NCBI GenBank assembly: GCA_003988855.1 | Contig: QYAI01000008.1 | Coordinates: 1 to 64,000, forward strand | DNA length: 64,000 bases | Reading direction: 5' to 3' | DNA from: Arachnopeziza araneosa | Taxonomy: Eukaryota; Ascomycota; Leotiomycetes; Helotiales; Arachnopezizaceae | In this document: positions 1 to 11,177 of the stretch, piece after piece | Layout: every line of letters starts with the position of its first letter | Numbering within the stretch: the stretch's first letter is position 1 | The notes under the pieces: model-generated | Database searches by the model: none | What the model was told of the DNA's origin: nothing | Seen by the model: the letters and a program-made list of their open reading frames with translations, nothing else | Position numbers and translations under genes: made by a program

Positions 1-1806
1 ATCCTGCGCAGACCCCCCGCCACCGACAAACATCCCCCCTCTCCCCTCCCCTCCCCGCCCTCCCCTCCCCTCCCCTTTCCCCCCCCCACCAACATGTCGC
101 TAAATGCTACCGGTTCCACGACGATGGTACGGGTATCAGCGGACGCCGTCCCAGGTCCCTTGCCGTTGGGTGCTGGCGGCTATCCGGAAGCCAGGGCAGT
201 GGAAGCCGTCCCATCGCATCCCATCCCTTCGTATCGTCCCCCTCGTCCTCTTGTTGCTAGTTCATGAATTCAACCAAAAGCAAAAAAGCAGTTGCAATTG
301 CAGAACCTCCATCCCCAAAATCTGGCGTCCAGGCCCCTCGCCTTCGCCTTCGCCCNCCCCCCCCCNCCACCACCACCACCACCACCAAGCACGTAAGGAA
401 GCAGTAGCACCAACACCAGTGTCCTGCAGCCTATTTGCTGCAGCTGGGGACACCGCCGACTACTGCATGGCACAGGTACAGCAACCACAGGTGGCTCAAG
501 CGCGTGTTAGATAACAGCCCCTCGGTGTCCTCAGCCAGCATGCATGCAGCCCCAGATTTAGGCTTCGAAATATGCTTCGTTCATCTTCCTTCGCCTTTCC
601 TTGTTTGTTACCGATGCGCCTCTGCGCCGTGGGTTCCCGACGACCCCCTCCGCCAGTCCAGGCCCATTCGCTGCTTCGCGCGCCGGATCAGCACGCCGTC
701 TTCCCCGTCGAATGGATGCTATCGCCAGTCTTGGGCCACTATACCATCTGCCTTGGTATACCCACCCTCTCGGCGCCAGAACCTCTTCGAGACCTTTTGT
801 TACATTTTGCTCAGGTCACACGCGAGTCCCAGCGTCTCACGGGAAGAGGAGCAGAGCACAGTCGGAAGGCTTGGCTTCGGCACGATAATCACCTCGTCCA
901 GCAGCAGCACGATTCTCCTGCGCTTGCTTGCTGCACTCGCCGTCCCGCGCCTGGGCAACCGATTCAGCATACACCCGTCGATCTGACGGGCTGGGATAGA
1001 GGCGTTCGCCCTGGGAAGTCTATCATTTTTCGACAACTGATATATCCTCGCTGAATCAAGGACAGGCCCAGAGGTGCCAAATTCCACACCCCCCCCCCTC
1101 CCCGATGTGAAGGTCCTGGCCTACACCGCCAGATCAACCTTGCGCCGCCGCCGTCTGCTGGGCAAGTACGAGTAATGCCATTCCATTTGATGGGCCATGC
1201 TGACCGTGGAAGAGAGGACGTACATCCGGTCTTTCCACAAGGCTGCTGGCTGCCTGTCTGCCACAAGTTCGGGTGAACTGCCGAACGGGCATGCCCGTTG
1301 CACGACGCGTGCAGAGGGCCCGGTAAGACGAGGGCGAGCGAGGCTGGCGGCTTGAGAAGGGAATGTCATGATCGCTTTCTCTCCATGACTCTTTGGGTTG
1401 TGCTTGCATACCATCGTTGGTTTCTCCTTCGTCTGCCACGTGTCAACCCTGGTCAACCCCAAAATATATCCCCGGGAGATCCCTCGTCGTCCTGAAGGGC
1501 TGGTCTGTCTCCAAGCCATCGAAACCCTTCCGTCATCTTCCTGTCGTGTCTGCTACTGCCCGCCGAGTTTCCTCGCTGCTGCTGGTTAAGATGATTGAGA
1601 GGGCGGAATATACTTCGACCCTCGACCAGATACTCCCCCGTAAACATTCAAGTGAATTGAAGTCATTCCACACAATGCAGTCACCTGTATTTAGTCCGAG
1701 CCGGACTCAGGCTCCTCTTGCTCTCCAGCGGCCCATATATCGATTTCGAGGCTATACCTATCCAGCCGCCTCAGACCTCTCCCAGACGCTTCATCTCTCG
1801 TGCAGA
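1..1806. other. GC-rich non-coding stretch upstream of the first gene
   Basis: No open frame here has protein-like composition or a recognisable motif, and the longer frames overlap each other in all registers. The stretch is rich in C runs, has CCT/CCCT tracts near 35-90 and a CAC run at about 367-385. Two ambiguous bases (N) sit at 356 and 366 inside C homopolymers, so the assembly is uncertain there. It most likely holds the promoter and 5' untranslated region of the gene starting at 1807, and perhaps an untranslated exon. Confidence 0.5.
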
Positions 1807-2725
1807 ATGGCCGACGTCATCGAGTCCAAGTCGATGGAATCCGTGAGCAGTATGGAAACTCACAAGATCCTCCCTAATACCTTGTACCTCACCTTCAATG
1901 CTCCTCAGGTGGACGAATATGTACGTGGTTGGACCTTGGTCCCCGAGTGTGGCCGTCGTGCACGTCTAACAGAGCATCTAGCATCGAGGCATCTTCCTGA
2001 GCACGCCAATTCTCAACGTCCCCGAACCACGATATTCCGGTATCTTGTTTCATGCATCCTATACCTCTCCAAGCCAATCCGATGGCTCTGGCTCCTCGAC
2101 CCCTTCGACCTCTTCCATCGCCACTACCCCCAAGAGCACGAGTGACCTCGGCCCTCCAGCGTCGCCTCAACTCTCGCAAGTCACACTGCAAAAGTTAAGT
2201 GTTCCGGCTCAGACCAACGGACATTCAGCACCACCGTCGCCCATCCTTCCACCAACATGGCTGCTCGACCAACGATCGGTGAGGGACGTCAGCACGTCGC
2301 CCACACTCGTCCTCTTCTATCGGATTGCCACGCTGGATCCGGCTATCGCACCAGTCGAGCGGCAGGTCGAGAGGATCAAGGCCATCCTGCGTTCGGTGCC
2401 ACTCGGCCGCGAGAATCGAGAGCACCAATTAGGGCCCTTGAGAGAAGGAGAGGGCAACAAGGCCTTGGAAGGTTATGACTGTGTGATCTGGACCGGAGAC
2501 GCCCTGTCAGCCTTGAAAGCTGCGGGCATCATTGACCTCGCCGGCAGAAGTGCGAGTAAGTGGCCCCTAATGCTGCATGGCAGAACTCTACTTTTCCCAG
2601 AGCCAATTGCTGATATCCGTCACCGAATAGATGATGTCATGGCCACGGCGCGCTCCATCGCAGGTCCTCCTGATGCTCGTTCCATGGTCGGCGTCGATTT
2701 CGGTGGCCTCAAGGTCATCAACTAA
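1807..2725 (+). CDS. Conserved fungal protein of unknown function (three exons)
   Basis: Exons are 1807-1920, 1982-2555 and 2631-2725, giving about 260 aa. The introns are 61 nt (GTACGT donor, CTAAC branch) and 75 nt (GTAAGT donor, AATAG acceptor), and the frame is continuous across both. The protein opens with a hydrophobic beta-like segment (LYLTFNAPQVDEY, continuing as HRGIFLSTP). A Ser/Pro-rich low-complexity region follows at about residues 70-110, then a compact C-terminal part containing YDCVIWTGDALSALKAAGI and ending GVDFGGLKVIN. This pattern recalls small single-domain proteins annotated only as DUFs in filamentous fungi (possibly DUF6914, not verified). No catalytic motif, signal peptide or membrane segment is visible. 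ATG 1807 was chosen because it lies just before the conserved-looking start; the frame is open further upstream. Confidence 0.75.
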
Positions 2726-2898
2726 ACCCCAACCAACTCACCAACCAACCAACCACTCACCTCTCCTCCTCCATTCAGGCCAACAGCGGCGCATCCGCAT
2801 CCGCATCCCCACTCTCCTCCTCTCCTCCGTTGCGTTTTCACCAAACATTCAGGCTGCGGGCGTGGGCGTCTTCCAGGTAGCGACAAGATATCAAACGG

Positions 2899-2934
<36 letters not shown>
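2899..2934. repeat. (CT)n microsatellite
   Basis: An almost pure CT dinucleotide run of about 36 nt with one interruption near its start, in the 3' flank of the gene ending at 2725. Confidence 0.9.
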
Positions 2935-3010
2935 TCGGTTCGTGCTTCTAGGGTCCCTTGTCACAACACTTTGCATTTGCTGGTGCACTGCAGGTCGTTC
3001 GTTGGCGTTG

Positions 3011-3042
3011 CTTCTTCTTCTTCTTCTTCTTCTTCTTCTTCT
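3011..3042. repeat. (CTT)n microsatellite
   Basis: A pure CTT/TTC trinucleotide run of about 31 nt, followed directly by an alternating CG-rich stretch. Confidence 0.9.
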
Positions 3043-3743
3043 CACGCGCGCGCCGTCTGCGCCGTCTGCGCCGCCGCCTCACCGGAGTGAGATCCATCAC
3101 GTTTTTTGGCTGTTCTACTAGGGATGGGAACGGGGAGTCACGAGGTCATGCGGGTCTCTCTGCCTGCCTCGTCGTCCGCGCTGGCATCTTACATAGAATA
3201 AATACGTTGCCCTGTCATCGCCTTTGCTTTTGCGATGATTTTTTTTGGCCGCGCTTCTGAGATGATGTAGTAACGATGTATGTATTTTTATTTTTTGGCC
3301 TGCGCGCGGTGCTGTGTTTGTTGTGTGGGTACGGGGGGTCGAGTAGAGGTCGCTGTCAACCAGATTAATCAATGAATGGATGTGTGTTTGAGCCATCGAG
3401 CGCAACTCAAACGACGATACGTACGTGTGTGCGTGACTTGATTTCTATTTGATTCTATCCTATTTCATTCGGCCCCTCGCAATATCGCATCGGCCCTACC
3501 GACCTCGCTAAATGAATTAGGACTACTGTCCAACCTGGTGTTGAAGGGTGGCTCTACATTGCCCGTGCCCTTTCTCCCATTATCCGTCACGCCTGCATTC
3601 CTCCGTTCCGATCCTCCACCGTGAAGGTCCAGCCCACATCTAGACGACGGGGTCTTGAGCTCTCGTTCCATTCCTACGTCCCGTTAGCCGTCATCCCATC
3701 ACCCTCTCCCTCGCCCATCTGTATCAACAGACGAACAGGAGAC

Positions 3744-4657
3744 TCACCAACCCAAGCGCCCACAGTCCACACCGGCCTCGCAGTTCTCCCAGTAGATCAT
3801 CTCCATCTCCTCGAAGCGGCGGCAGATCTCCCACATGCTTTCCGCGTTGACGGTGGCGGGGTCGAGGGCTGATGAATCCGCGACCAGGAGGCGCCAGACG
3901 GAGAGCATGCGTGCGGGCATCGAGTGGTTGGATGGCACCGTGTGGAGGGTCTCGACGAGGGGGATCTGGCGGCAGCGGGGGCAGCGGATGCTAGAAGGGA
4001 GAGTTAGTGGGTGGGAATCGAGGGAGGGGTGCTAATTGAATACGTAGGTGGAGGTGAACTTGAAGTAAGTAAAACATTTCATACCGCGAGAAGAAGATGC
4101 TTGTAGTATTGAACAACATGAGCTTCCAGGTGAGTTGGAGATGCTCATACATCTTGCGGAGCCACCAATGATCTGCCGGGAGGAGGTAGCATTGGCGATG
4201 AAACTCGTACTGCAAGGGAGCAATGATGGTTGGATGCACTATTAAGGCAGTTATTAGCGTTGTAATCTTCCTATATCCAAAACAAGCATAATGCTTGAAC
4301 GTATATGAGATGAACACTAAACCTACTATCGTAATCTCCGTTTGGATTCCAAGTGTCCCAGAGTTCACAACCGTATTCTTTACAGATCTGCAAGTGGCTT
4401 GGGATCAAGGGAGTGGGCGGATGAGCAAAGTCGAAGTCGATGAACGAAGGATCGAGCGGCGCTTGATCGGCGGCAGATATGCGGGGTGAGATGCCCAGAT
4501 GAAAGGTCTTTGTAAAGGGTCTGGTTCTAGGTGCGAGAAGAGCCTTCTGCTCATCTCTAATGAGGTCTATGTGAGTGCTAGATACGATTCGTGGTGTGCT
4601 GCAGATCGAGGAGCGGTCTTCGTAGATGGTGGGCAGTAGCTCGAAGCCATAACGCAT
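3744..4657 (-). CDS. Conserved fungal protein of unknown function with CPRC motif (three exons)
   Basis: On the minus strand the exons are 4657-4327, 4238-4085 and 3990-3744, about 243 aa. The introns are 88 nt (donor GTAGGT, acceptor TAATAG) and 94 nt (donor GTATGA, acceptor TTCTAG), and the frame is kept at both junctions. The N-terminal half is Pro-rich with an acidic DFDFAHPP stretch. Next comes an aromatic block (LLPADHWWLRKMYEHLQLTWK), then RIRCPRCRQIPLVETLH, a CxxC pair that could bind a metal. The end is helical and acidic (WEICRRFEEMEMIYWENC). I do not recognise a named family. The stop may be bypassed: a GTGAGT donor overlaps the last codons at about 3747 and an acceptor near 3680 would add roughly ten residues. 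The start is uncertain because other frames upstream are also open. Confidence 0.65.
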
Positions 4658-5941
4658 AGCGGCTCCGTTTCGGCTTCGAAAACGGTGGGACTAACGAAGA
4701 TATAGGTGGTGAACTTGGAGATGAGGCTGCAACGGCGTGGGATTGCGAGGATGATGTGGTTCGCTCCAACTGTATCTGTCCAATCTTTGGTGTTGTCGGA
4801 CTGAAGCTTTTCGACTTGAGAATTTCGATTGCTGACGCTAGTGGAATAATTTATACGATGAGAAACATTGCTATTCACTGCTTGGCTAGAATATTGAGAA
4901 TATTGAGGGACTACCCAAGTGAATTGGAGCTAGCACTGGGGGACAAAGCAACGGCTTGGTCTCTTGTTTTTGAATCTAAAACAAGTCTGAACTCTATGCA
5001 AAAACCCTTATGGAATATTTGACTTTGGATTCAACACAATAAAGAATGAGATAACAGAGTATTCAGACTACCTGAGAAAAGATTGAAGAGCGGTTCCTAC
5101 TAGACACAGAGTCACTGACACTTACGCTTAATCAGCTTAAACAGTACAAGCAATTGTGAATCAGACATCTCAGAGACAGAAGCAATGGTGGCCAACACAG
5201 ATAGCATAGCACTGTTCTACAGCAGAAAACCTTTACAAAGCGGTTTAATTGTTTGACAAACTGCATAGAACAGTGAATGGAAAGACACTAGTATCAATCT
5301 TCAGATGTAACGTCAAACTCTGCAAGAAGGCACCAAACAGGATTCCTTTCAGTTCTGATGTTATTCTTGCTTCAGTTGAAACCGTTGCAGTCGAATCAAG
5401 AAGAAGTCCATTTTCAACTGAAAGAAGAGGACAAGTCCCCGAAGCGAGAAAATAAAGGGGATGTGCTGGTCACATGACCTGGCCAAGATGCATCACTCAG
5501 GATGTCTTTCTTATCTTCTCCTATGCTTTGGATTAAAGTCAACAAATAGGCATCATGAATTGAGACATTGGCGCTCAGCATCCATGGATGAGACAAGAAT
5601 ACAAACGTGCACATGACAACAGGCTGGAGATCTCACAAGATCCTTTTTGGAGAGGCCAGATCCCTTGATACTCCAACTCCCCGACTTGACTGGATTTCTG
5701 TTTATCCAGACCCCGTAAATGAAGTCGGAAGAAGCGATATCGATGGTTAATGAAGGTGTAGGAGAGAACGGAAGCAGGTTGAAGTGTTAAATACCAGAGA
5801 TGGGCCGGGAAATGAGGACGGCGTCTCGGCTGCGGCAAGGGCCCCCGTCCACTACGTACCTCTGTGTATAATACCCAGACCAGATCTTCTCTGTAGCTTT
5901 ATGTCTTTCACACTTTGGATTCATCAATTGCGATTGCGAAG
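4658..5941. other. Intergenic, AT-rich, no gene seen
   Basis: Frames of 60-100 codons occur on both strands, but none has a recognisable motif or supporting splice sites, and they overlap one another. The right part is the promoter of the hydrolase gene starting at 5942. A GTATAATA motif at about 5874 could serve as its TATA element. Confidence 0.45.
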
Positions 5942-7116
5942 ATGGCTTCTCCGGCCGTCAAGCTGAGCTTCGGCGAGAAATTGGGCATGTTCGGAATTAT
6001 AGCCTTTACCCGTAAGCCTGAAATTGGACGGGAAGAGAGCGATGTCGTCTAACCCCTATCCGCAGTCGTCAAAGTCGCCTTTACTGCTCTTCGGCATTTT
6101 ACTTGGCCACCAGCAGATTCACCCGGACCTGCGAGAGCGGCTTATGCTCTGCTCTTGCGATCAACATCGTTGCTTTCCAGTAGACAAGAACAGTGCGTCA
6201 TCCACTCCCTCTTCACCAAAAAACTAACACAATCAGAGCATTGCCGATAGTTCCCACGGGACGGATCATCAAAGAGCATTGTACCAAATACAAACTCTTG
6301 CATTCAGCTGAGGAGCTTTCCAATGGCGGTGTTGTCCATTGGATCGGTCCCAAGCCCTTACATGGCCAGAAGGTTCTTCTCTTAATTCATGGCGGCGGCT
6401 ATAATATGCCAGCGAGCCCCGGCCATGTGATTTTTGGAGTAAAGTGCGCTATGAGCCAGTTGGCCTCTCTGGTGATGCTCGAATACTCACTTGCTCCAAA
6501 AGCGCATTATCCAACGCAATCCCATCAAGCAATTGAGGCCCTGCGCCACATCCTTAAAGGTGTCCCGGCCTCCAATATCACGATCATGGGCGATTCTGCT
6601 GGTGCGCATTTGATGCTCTGCATCCTCTCGCACATCAACCACCCTTTGCCTGATATCGAGCCATTAATATTGTCCGAGAAACTTGGGGGATTCTGTGTCA
6701 TCTCTCCCTTTGTAAGTTTCAACTATGAGAAGAAGAGTTACGTCTACAACAATGACCGAGATATGTTGACCTTAGTAGCGGTGAAGAAATTCAACTCAAC
6801 GTTCAAACCACCAGGATTGACGGATGCGGAGGCAGTATTGAATCCAAGGCTATCACCCGTGGATGCCCCCAACGGCTGGTTTAAAGATAGCCCAGTCCAG
6901 AGATTCATGCTTACGATGGGTGAGAGAGAGGTCATGGCTGATGATATTGTTATATTCAATGAGAGGCTAGAGAAGGAGTTGGGGAGAGATACGGATTACG
7001 AATTTATTGCAGGTCAGAGAGAGGTTCACTCTGCTCCACTCCTTGATTCGACTTTTGGGTTGCAGGAAAGAGATACTGCAAAAGCCATTCTAGCTTGGAT
7101 GAGTCAGGGTATTTAA
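5942..7116 (+). CDS. Alpha/beta hydrolase fold-3 (HSL-type esterase/lipase-like)
   Basis: Exons are 5942-6011, 6066-6192 and 6237-7116, 358 aa; introns are 54 and 44 nt, the second with a CTAAC branch. The oxyanion-hole motif IHGGGYN lies at about residue 120 and the nucleophile elbow GDSAGAH at about 190. These mark the hormone-sensitive-lipase branch of the family, for which the expected length is 300-360 aa. Likely acid and base residues are the Asp in the EREVMADDI block and the His in REVHSAP near the C-terminus. The N-terminus (residues 1-40) has a moderately hydrophobic stretch (MFGIIAFTLVKVAF) that could anchor it to a membrane. Such enzymes hydrolyse short or medium acyl esters; the actual substrate cannot be read from sequence. 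There is no adjacent biosynthetic cluster. Confidence 0.85.
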
Positions 7117-8653
7117 ATTCAAAGAAAAAATGGATTCTTACGATCCCACAGGACAGCCTCACCCCAATAATAAAAGATCTGAATGTGTTATGAAGGCTGT
7201 TTGTCAGGATTCTCTTCTCAGATCCATCCCAGCTCAGCTCAAACATTTCCTTCCAGGTTTACTTCTCTTAAGCATTAGTTCAATGAACATCCATCTCATC
7301 TTGCTAATGGCGGACGCGTGGAACTTCTCCTGAAAGTTAAAATATTTTGTCAGGGGATGGATATCTCAGCCAGACAGAAACCAGAGTAAGGAAAAGCATC
7401 GGACTTTTGCGATGAACTAATTGTAAACAGGAAGCCAACCAAAATCCAGATGCCTCTTGTAACTGTGATCAGGGGTTGTCGCCTCACTAGAGTGGTCCAT
7501 TGATTGGATTGGGAGGCCGTTTCAAGGTTGCATTTAGCGACGGGAACCAGGTTTCTGCCGACACCAAAACATCAGCGAAATTACAACCACACCCTCTTCC
7601 ATCAACATGCATCGAATCATTTCTTTTCCTTCCTCCAACCCCGAATGTTTCTCTAACAAAGCTGCAAACCCGTTGGTAAATCGTGTCTCAAATGGCGCAA
7701 CGCCTGAGACTAGTGACAACGGAACGGCTTTCCGATCCTGGATCTTGGGAAACAAATCAGATTACAGAAATGCACGACAGCTCTCATCCTTTGAGGTAGC
7801 TCTAGATTATTTGTAAGCAGAATTAACCTCATATTTCTAGACTAATCCGAAATCACTTACGGTCGATACAAGTTCCCTATTGGGAGCAAGTGGATATGGT
7901 GTTGATATTCTGCATAGGCAGATTTGATAAAAACTTTTTGAGCTGACTTACCGGTCCTCCAAGAGATCAATAACTTCTTGGAGATCCAAGAGGATCTACT
8001 GTCAAGATATTAATTGTTCATTTACCAAGTAACAATACTTGAGCCTCATTTGGCCGTCAGAGAGTGACCACAAAGTCACTTGCATCGCAATGACAGGTTA
8101 GTCTTCACACATGGTCATTCCATGATTTGCCCGATGACCGATTATCCGCTGCATGGATACTCCTACCTGCATCGTTTCATCCCTGTGATGGAGACAGGAT
8201 CTTGCCGACTTCACCGTCCTATCGGCCCTTGAGAAGACTTTGACTTGATGATCAAGCGAGCCGAATACAGATGATCGTAGGATCTTTTAGGGCATTTTGC
8301 ATTCTAGAATTTCATCCGAAATTATTTATTCTCTTCAGGGTCTACGAAGCTCCCAATGAGATCTAGGATGTTGTGTTTCTCCCCAGAGATTTGTCGTAGT
8401 ATGTGGTCCAAGGGGAAACGATGGCGACTACTTCCTTCTCGGCGATTCCCTGAGAATAAAATTTTTGCAGGCATACCCGGAATAATCATCTATGTCCTAG
8501 AAGAGACGTGTGTCTCCTAAGTCCAGTAGGTGTTGGATATAAGACTAGGAGTTGCAAACCTAAGCCAAGCTTTCTAGTTAAGGCTTAACAGGCGGAAATC
8601 TTTTCACGCACTCTTTCTTACCACACATTCATTTATCACTGACCGCAGTCAAA
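7117..8653. other. Intergenic, no gene seen
   Basis: A 1.5-kb AT-rich stretch. Overlapping frames of about 70 codons near 7534-7816 on both strands lack protein features. The right end is the promoter and leader of the GH64-like gene. Confidence 0.5.
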
Positions 8654-10147
8654 ATGACGACTATCGACGACGTCCTCGCTATTCAAAAGACGAGCAACAT
8701 TCTTTTCCCTCCCGCGATCAAAGTCCCAGTTGTCGAAACGAAACTGGAAACTACAGCGTCTGGAACGTTGACTATCAGTCTTTGTAATTCCACCACCTCC
8801 AGTACAGTCTATGCGTATATAACGGGCCTTGCAATCAGCAACGAGAGCTCTCTTTTCCTCCTTGAATCAGATGGTTCAACTCCCTATTACCCAGCGAACC
8901 CGACAAGCGATGGCACGGCTTTATCTGCTAACTGTGCCATTCAACTTGGCGCACCTGGAAGCACAAGAACAGTTACGATCCCGTACATTGCCGGTGGGAG
9001 GATATGGTTTTGTATTGGAAGCACCCTCACGTTTCTTTTAAATCCTAGTGTTACTGGGCCTGGTCTCGTGGAACCCTCTGTCAGTAACACGAGCGATCCC
9101 AACTACCTTCTCTCCTGGGATTTCTGTGAATTCACATTCAACAGCGCGCAGATTTACGCCAACATTTCCTACGTTGACTTCGTCTGCCTTCCGATCAGTT
9201 TGAACCTTACGTCTACATCTGGGGCATCGTATCATGTTAGTGGTCTCCCAACGAGCGGCCTAGAAACAATTTGCAGCAACCTCGTAACACAAAACAACAA
9301 CGACAGCGCTGGCTGGGATCAGTTGGTAATAAAAAACAACGGCTCGATCCTACGGGCCCTCTCTCCCACAAACGGGATTCTATTCAACCCATCGCTATTC
9401 CAAGATTATTGGACGAGCTACATCGACTCTGTTTGGGCACAGTATGTCTCTAATGACCTGGCTATTGACACTCAAGCCAGCTGGGGCATAGTTGAAGGAT
9501 GCACCTCCAACGATCGGAGCAGCCTCACCTTCACCACATTAGGATCCTTTCCCAAGCCCTGCGCAGCCGATATTTTCGGCGCCAGCTCTGGTCCATTCGC
9601 CGCGCAAGCTAAAAACACAGATGCACTACTCAATATAGGAGCCCGTCTTGATGCTGCTCTCAACCGAAGCACTCTAGTCTCCAACCCCAATACGCCACAG
9701 GATGAGATCGTCAGCACCTACTATAAGAATCCCATCACGAATCATTATGCAAGAATCGTGCATGCCGCTAATGTCGATGGGAAAGGCTATTGTTTTCCGT
9801 ACGATGATGTGACTCCTGATGGCGGCGAAGACCAGAGTGGCTTCGTGAGCGATCCTACGCCGAGTAATTTCTTGGTTACTGTTGGCGGTGGGAATGCAGT
9901 CGCGAAGAGGGATATCCGTGCTAAAAATATCCGCTTGATGAAGAGAAGTGTTGGCTGGGAAGAAGACTTTAAAGCCCCCCTGAGTGTCGAGAATATGGAG
10001 AGAGATCTGGAGAAAGGAGAACATCCAAAATTGATAGACGAAGTGTCTACATCAGCGAGACTTTTCAAACTCCCGCCTGTTATCGAGCGCCTGGTTGGAC
10101 CTTATCTCACGGTAGATGACCAGACTCAAGTTTCGCAACTGAACTAA
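8654..10147 (+). CDS. GH64-like / thaumatin-like-fold protein (putative beta-1,3-glucanase relative)
   Basis: Intronless, 497 aa. The order of blocks fits the glycoside hydrolase family 64 / thaumatin-like superfamily: a beta-rich start (SGTLTISLCNSTTSSTVYAY), SLFLLESDGSTPYYPANP, IPYIAGGRIWFCIG, LLSWDFCEFTFN and later YCFPYDDVTPDGGEDQSG. Family members of known activity cleave beta-1,3-glucan to laminari-oligosaccharides. Unusually, there is no N-terminal signal peptide (start MTTIDDVLAIQKTSN), and no upstream exon with a good splice junction is visible, so it may be cytoplasmic or unconventionally exported. A C-terminal extension of about 90 residues after the domain carries Lys-Arg pairs and an acidic tail. 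Activity on glucan is inferred from the family only. Confidence 0.8.
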   Translation: MTTIDDVLAIQKTSNILFPPAIKVPVVETKLETTASGTLTISLCNSTTSSTVYAYITGLAISNESSLFLLESDGSTPYYPANPTSDGTALSANCAIQLGAPGSTRTVTIPYIAGGRIWFCIGSTLTFLLNPSVTGPGLVEPSVSNTSDPNYLLSWDFCEFTFNSAQIYANISYVDFVCLPISLNLTSTSGASYHVSGLPTSGLETICSNLVTQNNNDSAGWDQLVIKNNGSILRALSPTNGILFNPSLFQDYWTSYIDSVWAQYVSNDLAIDTQASWGIVEGCTSNDRSSLTFTTLGSFPKPCAADIFGASSGPFAAQAKNTDALLNIGARLDAALNRSTLVSNPNTPQDEIVSTYYKNPITNHYARIVHAANVDGKGYCFPYDDVTPDGGEDQSGFVSDPTPSNFLVTVGGGNAVAKRDIRAKNIRLMKRSVGWEEDFKAPLSVENMERDLEKGEHPKLIDEVSTSARLFKLPPVIERLVGPYLTVDDQTQVSQLN

Positions 10148-10190
10148 CTGAGATCAGAAACTCCAGGCATCACCCTTCTTCATCGATCGC

Positions 10191-10394
10191 ATGCAACCCT
10201 TCCTTTCTTCGCTCCAGCAGCTACTGCTCTCCATCATGACACTCTCGATCCGCACCATCATCTCCCGAGTCTTCATTACCGTATTTTTACTTCTCTTCTA
10301 CCTCCTGGGCCTGTTGCGTCACGGCTCTGAAACTCACCCTCATAGACGCATCTTGGAGTCTTCGCTAGGGAATGCCACTGTTGTGGCTCAGTAG
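10191..10394 (+). CDS. Possible small single-pass membrane protein (doubtful)
   Basis: A 67-codon ATG frame begins 43 nt after the GH64-like stop. It encodes a basic N-terminus, one convincing hydrophobic segment (ISRVFITVFLLLFYLLGLL, residues about 24-42) and a short polar tail. Third positions are C-rich, like nearby coding sequence. It could equally be the 3' untranslated region of the upstream gene. No homologue comes to mind. Confidence 0.25.
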   Translation: MQPFLSSLQQLLLSIMTLSIRTIISRVFITVFLLLFYLLGLLRHGSETHPHRRILESSLGNATVVAQ

Positions 10395-11177
10395 GCTTGA
10401 TCTGGATCGCCTGCCGTTAGTTGTATACTTGCTTCGAATTTGTATATTTATTTGTAATATAACTCGAAATTTGTTCGTGTTTGATTCCTTCTCCTCTTAC
10501 TGCGTAGTACCAAGACTTTCGCTTGCAAGAGATATTCCGGTTAATGTTTTTGAACCTCTCGCCTCCCAATTTCATGCAGCACTCAGACCATGCTTTATTC
10601 AATTATTAGATAATGCCTAGCTTCCAACAACAAGCTTTCCCAAATAGGAAGGAAACTTCGTATAACGCCCCAGATTCTTCGGTATCACATGACATCAAGG
10701 CTCTCAGGTCACTTGGTGATACTTATATATTTGTCCCGACGCCACTTTATGTTGGGCTAGAGAATTTGCAGAGCTGAGTGCCTAAAAATAAACGAAAAAA
10801 AGGTCTCCACTCCCACTGGGCGACCAGGGATGGCTGTTGGATATTGAGGCAGCAACCAACATGCGCCCGGCCCCCGCCTGGGCTGGTAGGCACCAAAGGA
10901 TCTAGTTCCAATGGCCACTCAAAGATGACTCTTAAATGCCGAGAGATAACGAACTCCGTATCCTCGAAGCGTCAAGGAGGTGACTTGTGGCTGTGATATA
11001 TCATTTCCGTGATGTGCTTACGAGCTTGGCGTAGCCTAAATACACGCAATTGCGAGTATAAAAAGACAACATACTGTCAGTTGTTTCTATTCTTCGAAGC
11101 AAGAACTGTTCGCAAAATTGCTCGTACAATTTCAAACCAACTAGTACCGCCGTTCATTCCTCGATCTATTTGACAAA
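10395..11177. other. Intergenic and promoter of the 178-aa membrane protein
   Basis: No credible coding sequence. The right end contains a TATA-like element (listed separately) followed by a CT/CA-rich leader up to the ATG at 11178. Confidence 0.5.
11057..11065 (+). promoter_or_regulatory. TATA-like element
   Basis: TATAAAAAG lies 121 nt upstream of the ATG of the membrane protein gene at 11178, a normal distance for a fungal core promoter with a short leader. Confidence 0.5.

Larger units (their letters stand above)
2726..3743. other. Intergenic region with microsatellites, no gene seen
   Basis: This lies downstream of both flanking convergent genes. It contains a CT microsatellite and a TTC microsatellite (listed separately) and GC-rich runs around 3043-3085. 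The short frames across it are made of repeat translation (poly-Ser/Leu, poly-Arg) and are not credible genes. Confidence 0.6.

Noticed and set aside
435..1054. Overlapping plus-strand frames of 95-183 codons
   Set aside because: All three registers are open because the region is GC-rich and stop-poor; composition is not protein-like and no splice signals join them to the downstream gene.
2722..3260. Frames with poly-Arg, poly-Ser/Leu or poly-Phe
   Set aside because: These are translations of the CT and CTT microsatellites.
4567..5022. Frames upstream of the 3744-4657 gene on both strands
   Set aside because: No motif and no consistent splice junction to the downstream exon; kept only as a caveat on the start.
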